Positions 27,168 through 34,434 of a DNA stretch of 64,000 nt are shown here, piece by piece; position 1 is the first letter of the stretch; every line of letters starts with the position of its first letter. The notes beneath the pieces are model-generated. The model was given only the letters and a program-made list of their open reading frames with translations, had not been told where the DNA came from and did no database searches. Source of the stretch: an uncultured Cytophagales bacterium (GTDB lineage Bacteria > Bacteroidota > Bacteroidia > Cytophagales > Thermonemataceae); the NCBI GenBank assembly GCA_937911505.1, contig CALEMF010000014.1, forward strand, positions 1-64,000, read 5' to 3'. The position numbers were made by a program, and so were the translations under genes.

Positions 27168-27188
27168 AAACCTTCAAAATATACATCT

Positions 27189-28922
27189 ATGGCACAATAC
27201 CAATGTACTTACAACGACCAAAATGAGGTCGTCGCACTACAAGACCCCAACAACGCCAACTGGAAGCAACTTTCTAAAAATGAAAAGCTCTCCGAGCCGT
27301 TCATCAGAGACAATGCCGACTTTCTGGACTGGAACGCCGTCTCCGCAGGGCAAGCGTTGACCCTTTCTATGCTGATTGATCTAAAAGATAAAGTAAAGTG
27401 GAAGAAAATAGCTGACAATCCACATCTGGACGATGACCTCAAACTGATAGCACGCTACAAGCTCGATTTTAAGCGCCTGCTCAAGAAGGAGAAAGATACT
27501 TTGCCACTCAGTTTCATCGAAAAGTATTACTGGACTTGGCAGGATAGTAATGACCTCCAAGATTACTGGTCGTTGATTCCTTATCTGTACCAACTTAATG
27601 AAGATTTTATTCATCGTTTTCGGTATTTGCTAGACTGGTCCGACCTTCGTAAACAACAACCACATCTTGATGAAGCCTTTTGGGAAAGCTATACGCCCAA
27701 CGGCCCTACTTTCGCACAGCTTTCTGAGCAAGAAATTCTTGAGAATGCCTCTCGTATGGACTGGTTCAAGCTTTCTAACCATCAACAACTTTCGGAAGCG
27801 TTTATTGAGCAGCTCATCCCATTAGTAGGACACACTACAAACTTTTGGCAAAGTGTTAGTGCTCGTCAAGTCCTTTCTGATGCTTTCATTAGTAAACACC
27901 AAGATAATATAGATTGGAAGTACCTCTCTTTTAACCCAAAAAAGTCTCTTTCTGAAGAGATGCTACTTCGCTTTTCTGACAAAGACCTTAGCTGGAATCG
28001 GATTTCTGAACATTATCATTTATCTGCAGATACGATCGAACAACTTAAAGATAAGCTTGATTGGGAGCGCCTTTCTTGTAACAAAGCTAACTGCCTTACT
28101 GAAGACATTATTCGTAAGTATGAAGATCGTTGGCACTGGCCTTGGATTTGGTACTGCCAAAAACTATCGGAAGATTTTATTAGGGAGTATATTCAAAAAG
28201 TCAAATGGGATTATATTTGGGAATGCCAGACGCCTGTACTTTCAGAGCAGTTCTTCAAGGAGCACGAGGATAAAATAAACTGGTACAAAATCCAATACCT
28301 CAACATGAAGAATAAGGTATACGGCGGCTATAGCTATGGTTACTTTACTGAAAGCTTCATTCGTACTTTCAAAGATAAGGTCTCTTGGGATAGAGTAGCG
28401 TTGGCAAGCCCCGTCTCTGAAGATTTTATCAGAGAGTTTGAGGATACATTTAGTTCAAAGGCGCATTGGTATTGGTTGATACTGTTTCAAAACCAGTACG
28501 AGCGATTATCAGAGGCATTTATCAAAGATTTTCAGGAGAAAATTGATTGGGAAGATGCCAAAACCTATGACAATGGGAGTGCTGGTTTTGTACGTAAGTT
28601 CGCCCCTTATGTAAACTGGCAATTAATATTAGGAAAAGATAAGTCAGGAAATCCTATACAATACGATGAGCCATTCTTGCGAGACTTTCAAGACAAGTTT
28701 AGTAAATCTATGTGGAAACAAATCTCCAAAGAGCAACAACTTTCAGAAGCGTTCATAGAAGATTTTCAAGAAAGGCTTAATTGGAAGTTACTCTCTCGGC
28801 ATCAACAGCTCTCTGAGCCATTTATTGAAAAATTTGAGAAGAAGGTAAACTGGCCTTTTATCTTTAAGTATCAGTTACTTTCACCTACGTTTAGGAAAAA
28901 ATTTCAACACAAAGTAACTTAA
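27189..28922 (+). CDS. W/LSExFI 23-residue repeat protein, member 5
   Basis: 577 residues, 21 bp downstream of member 4 and probably co-transcribed. The N-terminal 118 residues match member 4 almost perfectly. Units such as LSEAFIEDFQERLNWKLLSR and LSEPFIEKFEKKVNWPFIFK close the protein. It has an extra block around residues 370-400 (VYGGYSYGYFTESFIRTF) that member 4 lacks but member 2 has (YGGYDYERFSEDFVKKF), so member 4 has probably lost it. Its terminator lies inside the convergent PepSY gene, at 28949-28979. Confidence 0.75.
   Translation: MAQYQCTYNDQNEVVALQDPNNANWKQLSKNEKLSEPFIRDNADFLDWNAVSAGQALTLSMLIDLKDKVKWKKIADNPHLDDDLKLIARYKLDFKRLLKKEKDTLPLSFIEKYYWTWQDSNDLQDYWSLIPYLYQLNEDFIHRFRYLLDWSDLRKQQPHLDEAFWESYTPNGPTFAQLSEQEILENASRMDWFKLSNHQQLSEAFIEQLIPLVGHTTNFWQSVSARQVLSDAFISKHQDNIDWKYLSFNPKKSLSEEMLLRFSDKDLSWNRISEHYHLSADTIEQLKDKLDWERLSCNKANCLTEDIIRKYEDRWHWPWIWYCQKLSEDFIREYIQKVKWDYIWECQTPVLSEQFFKEHEDKINWYKIQYLNMKNKVYGGYSYGYFTESFIRTFKDKVSWDRVALASPVSEDFIREFEDTFSSKAHWYWLILFQNQYERLSEAFIKDFQEKIDWEDAKTYDNGSAGFVRKFAPYVNWQLILGKDKSGNPIQYDEPFLRDFQDKFSKSMWKQISKEQQLSEAFIEDFQERLNWKLLSRHQQLSEPFIEKFEKKVNWPFIFKYQLLSPTFRKKFQHKVT
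27199..27553 (+). repeat. Near-identical 355-bp duplication (copy in member 5)
   Basis: Partner of 25504-25858. Both encode the conserved N-terminal domain of the repeat family. Confidence 0.8.
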
Positions 28923-28933
28923 AGAAAAGCTAC

Positions 28934-30244
28934 TTAAGCATGACGTTTGGCAGCCAATTCCTTTTCGGCTGCCTTTTTTAGCTGATAGCTGAAGATATAC
29001 CAACCTAGAAAGATGAAGAGCGTCAGTCCTATCGTTACCAAAGCTACTATTCGTGTAGAAGCACTATAGCGCACAATGACAAAGTAATACATAAAGAAAG
29101 TCATAGCCGCTACTACAACCCCATTTACATAACGCCAAGCACCCATTTTTTGTCTTTTTTGAAGGTACTCGCTCTTTACTTTACGCTTCAGGCTAATCCA
29201 AATACCCGTCAGTACCAAGCCAGAGATACCTAACCCAGCGACAAACCAAATGATCTTGGTTATTAATCCACCCCAGTACCCAAAATGTAACGGGTCGGCA
29301 ATGTCGTTAAGCCAAGTCACCGTATTCGTTTCTTCTGCCTTTTGTACTTGTATTACCTCATAAGTTTCAGGATCGATGTAAACACGATTCGCTCGATTTC
29401 GTACCAAGGGTACTTGACTGATACCCGTCAAGTAAATAGGATCGCCTACGTTTTCTGGTGGAAGAATATCTTTTACTTGTAAAGCTGCAATTGCTCGTTG
29501 GGCGGCCTGTTCAGCTTTGTTGTAATCTATACTTTTGACTACCCGCTCAAAAGCTATCGAATCAATCGTAGTAATTATCTCTGGCATTTCAGGATTAGCC
29601 GTACTACTAATAGCGGCCGTGTTCGTTCTCTCCATAAAATACCAGATACCTGTAATAGAAAATAAAAGTGTAAAAGGTACAGACCAAACCCCAACTAAGC
29701 GATGCAGACTCCTAAAGAAGACGACCCGCCCCTTCCCTACTTCTAAATCAAATAATTTACGATACCATTTTTTGTAGAAAAAAAGTGCTGTACCTAAAGA
29801 AATAAAGAGTAAAAAACCGAAGATCAATACGGTAAAGTGACCTACCTGAAAGGGAATAAATAAGAAATAGTGTAAGTCTCTGAAAAAGCGTTGGAAGGTA
29901 AGTGCTGAAGCCCCTTGTACCTCGCCCGTGTAGGGATTGGCAAATACATACCAGCGCTGCTTTTCTACCTCAACGTAAATAATATCACACAGGTAAGGCA
30001 TCGGCGCGCCCATCCAATAGGTAATTTTTCCTGTTGGGTATGCTTTGTACACGTTTTTTACAATCAGGTCTTTACTAGCTGTGGTAACCGAAGGCGTTGC
30101 TCTGGTAGCAGGATTAAGTAACCAATCCATTTCGTGGCTCAATGTGGCCAATGTCCCTGAAAAGCAAACGATAAAAAAAAGAATACTGAGTTTTACCCCT
30201 ATCCAGCTATGGAGTCTAAAAAAGGTTTTCTTATTAAACTTCAT
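28934..30244 (-). CDS. PepSY-associated membrane protein, iron-uptake type
   Basis: 436 residues. Four to five membrane helices carry the PepSY_TM pattern: FRLHSWIGVKLSILFFIVCF near the N-terminus, a second helix around residue 150, a third at HRLVGVWSVPFTLLFSITG (~200), and two near the C-terminus after DPLHFGYWGGLITKIIWF. Conserved membrane His residues (RLHSW, SLHRL, DPLHFG) suggest haem- or electron-transfer chemistry. Such proteins usually accompany siderophore receptors and may reduce ferric complexes. A perfect TTTAGA/TCTAAA palindrome upstream at 30282 fits iron control. The gene is single and converges with repeat member 5. Confidence 0.85.
   Translation of the reverse strand: MKFNKKTFFRLHSWIGVKLSILFFIVCFSGTLATLSHEMDWLLNPATRATPSVTTASKDLIVKNVYKAYPTGKITYWMGAPMPYLCDIIYVEVEKQRWYVFANPYTGEVQGASALTFQRFFRDLHYFLFIPFQVGHFTVLIFGFLLFISLGTALFFYKKWYRKLFDLEVGKGRVVFFRSLHRLVGVWSVPFTLLFSITGIWYFMERTNTAAISSTANPEMPEIITTIDSIAFERVVKSIDYNKAEQAAQRAIAALQVKDILPPENVGDPIYLTGISQVPLVRNRANRVYIDPETYEVIQVQKAEETNTVTWLNDIADPLHFGYWGGLITKIIWFVAGLGISGLVLTGIWISLKRKVKSEYLQKRQKMGAWRYVNGVVVAAMTFFMYYFVIVRYSASTRIVALVTIGLTLFIFLGWYIFSYQLKKAAEKELAAKRHA
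28949..28979 (+). terminator. Terminator of the repeat-protein unit, embedded in the PepSY coding end
   Basis: GGCAGCC (28949-28955) pairs perfectly with GGCTGCC (28967-28973) and is followed by six T residues on the plus strand. It lies 27 bp after the stop of member 5 and within the last codons of the convergent PepSY gene. Confidence 0.75.
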
Positions 30245-30281
30245 ACTTTAAAGTACTTCTTAAGCATTGAGACAATATTTA

Positions 30282-30298
30282 TTTAGATTAAATCTAAA
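30282..30298. promoter_or_regulatory. Candidate iron-regulator box upstream of the PepSY gene
   Basis: TTTAGATTAAATCTAAA is a perfect 17-bp palindrome around a central base. On the minus strand a TTTG that could be the -33 box directly adjoins it (CAAA at 30299-30302 on plus), so a bound repressor would cover the promoter. The half-site resembles boxes I associate with DtxR- or Fur-type iron regulation in Bacteroidota; this is from memory. Confidence 0.55.
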
Positions 30299-30456
30299 CA
30301 AAAGTAACAGTTTTTATCATTTATGCCAATCCTTCTACTACTTTCTCCTGTTCACATTACGTTCTTCAAGAGTGCTTGTATAGCGCATAGCCTCCACACT
30401 TGTGCTAAAAAACTTTCTTTTTTCCTCACGTTTTTTTTATACGTGGGGAAAAAAAC

Positions 30457-30464
30457 TATTTTTG
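30457..30464 (+). promoter_or_regulatory. TAnnTTTG -7 element for the transaldolase-CBS gene
   Basis: TATTTTTG lies 46 bases before the ATG at 30511. A small inverted repeat CACGT/ACGTG precedes it at about 30427-30445. Apart from these and the iron box, the 266-bp gap 30245-30510 shows nothing further. Confidence 0.4.
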
Positions 30465-30510
30465 CTCCATTACCGACAGTATCCAACTTTAACACTCATC
30501 TACGTAACTT

Positions 30511-31536
30511 ATGGAATTGTATCTGGACTCCGTTGATTTAAAAGAAATAGAAACCGCCTTTGAACTTGGTTTTCTCACTGGTCTTACCACTACGCCCACC
30601 TTTATGCACCGAGAAGGGGTAAAAGATATTGATGGTATGATTTTACGATTGGCGGATATGGTACCCATTTTACAAGTAGAAGCTTTGGGAAACAATGCAG
30701 ACGAGGTTGTCAAAGAGGCCCACCGCCTTATTGGGTTAGGTTTAGATAAGACAAAGACGGTGTTTAAAATTCCTGTTTCGTTAGAAGGAGTAAAAGCCTG
30801 TAAAAAGCTCACCGACGAAGGCTGTATGGTCAATATTCATTTGGTTTATACACTTCAACAAGCCTACATGGCGATGGCAGCAGGCGCTACCTATGTGTGC
30901 CCGTTGGTAGGTAGACTACAAGACCAAGGCCACGATGCCCTTTCTTTAGTAGAGCAATGTGTAGAAGCGGTAAACTACTACGGTTATAACGCCAAAATCA
31001 TGTTTTCTTCAGTACGCCACGCCGAACACGTACGCAATGCTATCAACATAGGCGTACATACCATCACCGTCCCTTGGAAAGTGATGAAAAACTTAACCGA
31101 CAATAATTTCACTACTGTAGGCACACAGCAATTTGTAGAGCATACTAAATTGATGACTGTAAAAGTAGCGGATATTATGCGTACGACGAATCCCACTGTA
31201 AAACTAGCGGATACTGTACTAGACGCCACGGTTGCTATGACTGAGTCGGGCTTTGGCGCGGTAGCAGTAGTGGATGAGCAAGCACAGCTCAAAGGTATTT
31301 TTACGGATGGTGATTTACGTAGGCAGCTTAAAGCCGATGGGAAAGACGTTTTACAGAAAAAAATGGCAGACCTTACTTTTAATCCACCCATTACAGTAGA
31401 GGCTGATGATCTACTACACGTGGCCGTCGACCTTATCAAAGAAAAATCTGTAGATAACCTCATCGTGCTGGAGCAAGGTAAGCTCAAAGGTATGCTAGAT
31501 GTACAAGACTTTATTGAGCAAGGCTTAATGGGGTAA
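30511..31536 (+). CDS. Transaldolase/fructose-6-phosphate aldolase-like enzyme fused to a CBS pair
   Basis: 341 residues in two parts. Residues 1-~210 are a compact transaldolase of the TalB-short/FSA type: MELYLDSVDLKEIE, GLTTTPTF, the Schiff-base lysine at about residue 86 in FKIPVSLEG, then NIHLVYTLQQAYMAMAAGA, YVCPLVGRLQDQG and KIMFSSVRHAEHV. Residues ~218-340 are two CBS motifs, VADIMRTTNPTVKLADTVLD and PPITVEADDLLHVAVDLI, with FTDGDLRRQL as in the CBS tail of arabinose-5-phosphate isomerase (KdsD). The CBS part may sense a nucleotide or sugar nucleotide. The next gene, 18 bp away, is a KdsC-like phosphatase. Substrate unknown; a role in making or breaking an unusual sugar phosphate is inference. 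Confidence 0.88.
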   Translation: MELYLDSVDLKEIETAFELGFLTGLTTTPTFMHREGVKDIDGMILRLADMVPILQVEALGNNADEVVKEAHRLIGLGLDKTKTVFKIPVSLEGVKACKKLTDEGCMVNIHLVYTLQQAYMAMAAGATYVCPLVGRLQDQGHDALSLVEQCVEAVNYYGYNAKIMFSSVRHAEHVRNAINIGVHTITVPWKVMKNLTDNNFTTVGTQQFVEHTKLMTVKVADIMRTTNPTVKLADTVLDATVAMTESGFGAVAVVDEQAQLKGIFTDGDLRRQLKADGKDVLQKKMADLTFNPPITVEADDLLHVAVDLIKEKSVDNLIVLEQGKLKGMLDVQDFIEQGLMG

Positions 31537-31554
31537 GGTAAAATATTCTTTGTA

Positions 31555-32268
31555 ATGTCTCTTGAGCGTACCATCCAACTATTTGAGGCCATAGGAGGTG
31601 TATTTACTACCCCTCCTCATACAATTGTAGAAAACCTCAAAAAGGTAAAAGCCTTTCTCTTTGACTGGGATGGGGTATTTAATACAGGCTATAAGGGACT
31701 TACCGTTGGCAGCCCTTACGCAGAGGCCGATGCGATGGGGACGAATCTCCTTCGCTTTACTTACTGGCTTCAGTACGGTACACTTCCTTTCGCCGCCATT
31801 ATTACTGGGCAAAACAACCAAGCTGCCTTCGAATTGGCGAAGCGGGAACATTTCCAAGCCGTTTACTATGGCATCAAACACAAAGTAGAGGCCTTACAAC
31901 ATTTACAAGCCAACTATCAAATAACACCTTCTCAGGTCGCTTTTAGCTTTGACGACGTACTCGATCTTTCGGCCGCGGATGTTGTAGGGCTTCGCTTTTT
32001 AATTAGAAGGCAAGCCAGTCCGTTGTTTATGCAATACGTAAAAGACAAACACTTGTGTGATTATATCACAGGCAGCGAGGGAGGCGCTTATGGTGTTCGA
32101 GAAGTCTGCGAGCTATTAACAGGCCTCCAAGGTATGTACGAAGAAGTAGTAACGCAACGAGTGGCTTACCAAGCTGCTTATCAAAACTACTTATCGCAGC
32201 GAGATCAGCCTACTACCCACTTCTACACTTATCAAAACGGTACTATTGTAGCTAAAGAACCTTCCTAA
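31555..32268 (+). CDS. KdsC-like HAD phosphatase
   Basis: 237 residues. The HAD nucleophile motif is FLFDWDGVFNTG (Asp37 and general acid Asp39), with the early beta-hairpin VGSPYAEADAMGTNLLRFT as in KDO-8-phosphate phosphatase. Motif II is probably AAIITGQNN, and the Lys is in YYGIKHKVEAL. Motif III is weak: VAFSFDDVLDL has Asp-Asp, where KdsC has GDD. An N-terminal extension of ~30 residues and a C-terminal tail of ~50 residues go beyond canonical KdsC (~170 residues). It is translationally close to the transaldolase-CBS gene, so the two probably act on the same sugar phosphate. Confidence 0.8.
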   Translation: MSLERTIQLFEAIGGVFTTPPHTIVENLKKVKAFLFDWDGVFNTGYKGLTVGSPYAEADAMGTNLLRFTYWLQYGTLPFAAIITGQNNQAAFELAKREHFQAVYYGIKHKVEALQHLQANYQITPSQVAFSFDDVLDLSAADVVGLRFLIRRQASPLFMQYVKDKHLCDYITGSEGGAYGVREVCELLTGLQGMYEEVVTQRVAYQAAYQNYLSQRDQPTTHFYTYQNGTIVAKEPS

Positions 32269-32348
32269 CTGACAAGTTGTCTGGTATAGAAAAGTAAAGA
32301 AACGCCTATCTACTTATTTGGTGGTGGTAAGAAGCAAAGCCTTGTACT

Positions 32349-33260
32349 CTATGCATTACTATGAGAAGTTTTTTCCTCTAAAAACATCATAATAGCAGCT
32401 ACTACTTCGTCAGGTCTTTCCTCGTGTGGCATCAGACATGCCTTTGGTATACGCACTAGCTTACAGTGGCCTTTAAATTGTGCTTGCATGGATGCCACCC
32501 TTTTTACTGGAAAAGTCTTATCTTCTTCACCCCACAATAAAAGTGTATCAGCTCTTATCAAGCGGTGCTGCTGGCTAAAGTTATCCACTACCTTCCATTC
32601 AATTCCTTTTAAGTACGATAACATACCAAACATATTTTCCTTCTTCTTTAGCGGGCTGACGTAATGATCCAAATTACTTTTGTCCTTCAATTTTGACTTA
32701 TCGTAGAAAAATTGATTTAAAAGCAAAGGAGAACGAACGATGAAGCCAAACTTCAATAAGGTTCTGAATGTCCAATTGGCACCAGGCAGCTTTGCTAAAA
32801 ACTGATACATCGGAATAAAGGGAGGTCTATGGTGAGGAATTTCTGTGTTAATGAGAATCAGTTTTTCAATTGTATTTGATTTTTCTAAGGCGCTTATTCT
32901 TGCAATAGAAGCACCCGTATCTTGTGCAACAATACTAAAGCGACCAGCAATATCGAGTATTTTGAACAGCTTATTAAGCCGTCTTGCTTGCGCTGTAAAA
33001 GTAAAACCAGTCTCTTTTGAATAGCGGCTCTCTCCAAACCCTGGTAGATCAATTACATAACACGTAAATCTTTTCGCAAGCGCTGGCAGTATTTTCCGCC
33101 AAGTGTACCCATAAACAAAAAATCCGTGTATAAAGACTAGGGGTGGTCCCTGACCAAACTTACGTAAAGCGATAGCGGCATCCTCTACTTCAATCACTGT
33201 TACCTTCTCATCAAAATAAAAATTGTGGTAGTTCATAGTAGACTTACATTTAATATCCAT
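32349..33260 (-). CDS. Alpha/beta hydrolase with an Asp nucleophile (dehalogenase/epoxide-hydrolase type)
   Basis: 303 residues from the first ATG; the Met at 33236 is also possible. The oxyanion motif is PLVFIHGFFVYGY (~residue 42) and the nucleophile elbow is VAQDTGAS (~112), with Asp where lipases and esterases have Ser. That is the signature of haloalkane dehalogenases and epoxide hydrolases. The acid is likely in LLWGEEDKTFPV and the base His in CLMPHEERPDEV. It is divergent from an AraC-type regulator across 72 bp, which probably controls it. Substrate unknown. Some family members open lactones or hydrolyse acyl groups. Confidence 0.82.
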   Translation of the reverse strand: MDIKCKSTMNYHNFYFDEKVTVIEVEDAAIALRKFGQGPPLVFIHGFFVYGYTWRKILPALAKRFTCYVIDLPGFGESRYSKETGFTFTAQARRLNKLFKILDIAGRFSIVAQDTGASIARISALEKSNTIEKLILINTEIPHHRPPFIPMYQFLAKLPGANWTFRTLLKFGFIVRSPLLLNQFFYDKSKLKDKSNLDHYVSPLKKKENMFGMLSYLKGIEWKVVDNFSQQHRLIRADTLLLWGEEDKTFPVKRVASMQAQFKGHCKLVRIPKACLMPHEERPDEVVAAIMMFLEEKTSHSNA

Positions 33261-33274
33261 TGATGATGTAAATC

Positions 33275-33282
33275 TATTTTTG
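33275..33282 (+). promoter_or_regulatory. TAnnTTTG -7 element for the AraC gene
   Basis: TATTTTTG sits 51 bases before the ATG at 33333 in the divergent intergenic region. No -33 box is at the right distance. Confidence 0.35.
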
Positions 33283-33332
33283 AAAACCTTAGCAATATTG
33301 ATATTTTACGACATATTTTATATTGATGTCAT

Positions 33333-34265
33333 ATGGTCGTAGATGCTGCTCACCTTAAAAACTTGTTTGAATACGCAAGATGTAGAAATCTACTCGATAA
33401 AAAGGTTAAAAGTCTTCCAGAAATGCATCAGGCAAATAGTATACCTGCAGATATCTATATTACCTATTTTGATCGTTTTTCCAAAAAGTCGCAAGACCCA
33501 TTTTTTGGACTACACTTTGGCGTTTTTCTGAATTTAAGAGCTTTACAGGTCTTATTTGATATTTCTCTTTCAGTTGCCAATGTCAAGCAACTAGCTATGA
33601 TTTGGAAGCATTATGCCAAGGCGAGCTTTCCCTTAATCAATATCAGTGTAGCAGAAAAACCAAGCACATACAGTTTGATTTTCAACGTACCTTCTAAGAT
33701 CGCATCTGCTAGCCAGCTAGCAGATGCCATAATAGCCTTGGCTTTTAGAGAATTAAAGGTTATTACAGGCATTGACACTTTGTCAATCACACTTCCTTAC
33801 AGCAACTTAACCGAATACGAACGGTGGTTTGAAGATTTAGTAAATAGAGGAAAAAACTACGCTATTACTTTTCATTGTCCCGTAAACACGATTGTCACTA
33901 ACAATATCTTGAGAAAGAGGATTGAACTCTTGTTACCTACTTTTCTCCACTATTTGAATAGCTTAGAGATAGACAATCAATCGTTTTCTCATAAGGTAAA
34001 ATTGATGATTTTAAATCTTTATGAGTCAGATTTCCCTAAAGTAGCAAAAGTAGCTTCACAATTTTGTCTTACCACGCGAACACTACAAAGAAAGTTAAAG
34101 CAAGAGCATACTACCTACAGAGTCATCACCAACCAAGTAAAGCAAGAATTATATGCGTATATCGAGAAAGATCAGCAGTTGAAAACAGTTGATGTTAGTT
34201 CAATACTGGGCTATTCAAGTGCCAGTGCTTTCTTACACGCCCTGAAATCTTGGCATACTGTTTAG
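33333..34265 (+). CDS. AraC-family regulator (arabinose-binding-like N domain), slightly short C-terminus
   Basis: 310 residues. Residues ~20-200 resemble the Arabinose_bd-type sensor domain found in OruR/ArgR-like AraC proteins (DPFFGLHFG, FLNLRALQVLFDISLSV, LADAIIALAFRELKVI). The DNA-binding part starts near residue 225: FPKVAKVASQFCLTTRTLQRKLKQ is the first helix-turn-helix and VDVSSILGYSSASAFLHALKSW the second. Most relatives continue with about seven more residues (RWTGxTPxxYR) where this one stops at WHTV. It is divergent from the hydrolase gene, its likely target. Confidence 0.85.
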   Translation: MVVDAAHLKNLFEYARCRNLLDKKVKSLPEMHQANSIPADIYITYFDRFSKKSQDPFFGLHFGVFLNLRALQVLFDISLSVANVKQLAMIWKHYAKASFPLINISVAEKPSTYSLIFNVPSKIASASQLADAIIALAFRELKVITGIDTLSITLPYSNLTEYERWFEDLVNRGKNYAITFHCPVNTIVTNNILRKRIELLLPTFLHYLNSLEIDNQSFSHKVKLMILNLYESDFPKVAKVASQFCLTTRTLQRKLKQEHTTYRVITNQVKQELYAYIEKDQQLKTVDVSSILGYSSASAFLHALKSWHTV

Positions 34266-34434
34266 GTATATTCAACTATTTTAAAGACGTAAGCACTCAA
34301 ATTATTACTTCTCCCAAAAAGGAATTAAATTTGTACATGGCTCTCACACTTGGCTACTTCATTCAAACAACACAATTGACAGAATAGTAGCTGGCCGATG
34401 GTCGTAATACTCATTTAAATTTTAAGTAAATATA

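Noticed and set aside
14386..28922. Repeated DNA considered as a CRISPR array or other short tandem repeat locus
   Set aside because: The periodicity is in the protein (23 residues), spacers are not unique, and DNA units differ strongly from one another.
30323..30541. 72-residue plus-strand frame before the transaldolase-CBS gene
   Set aside because: It covers the candidate promoter and overlaps the true start in another frame; no family resemblance.
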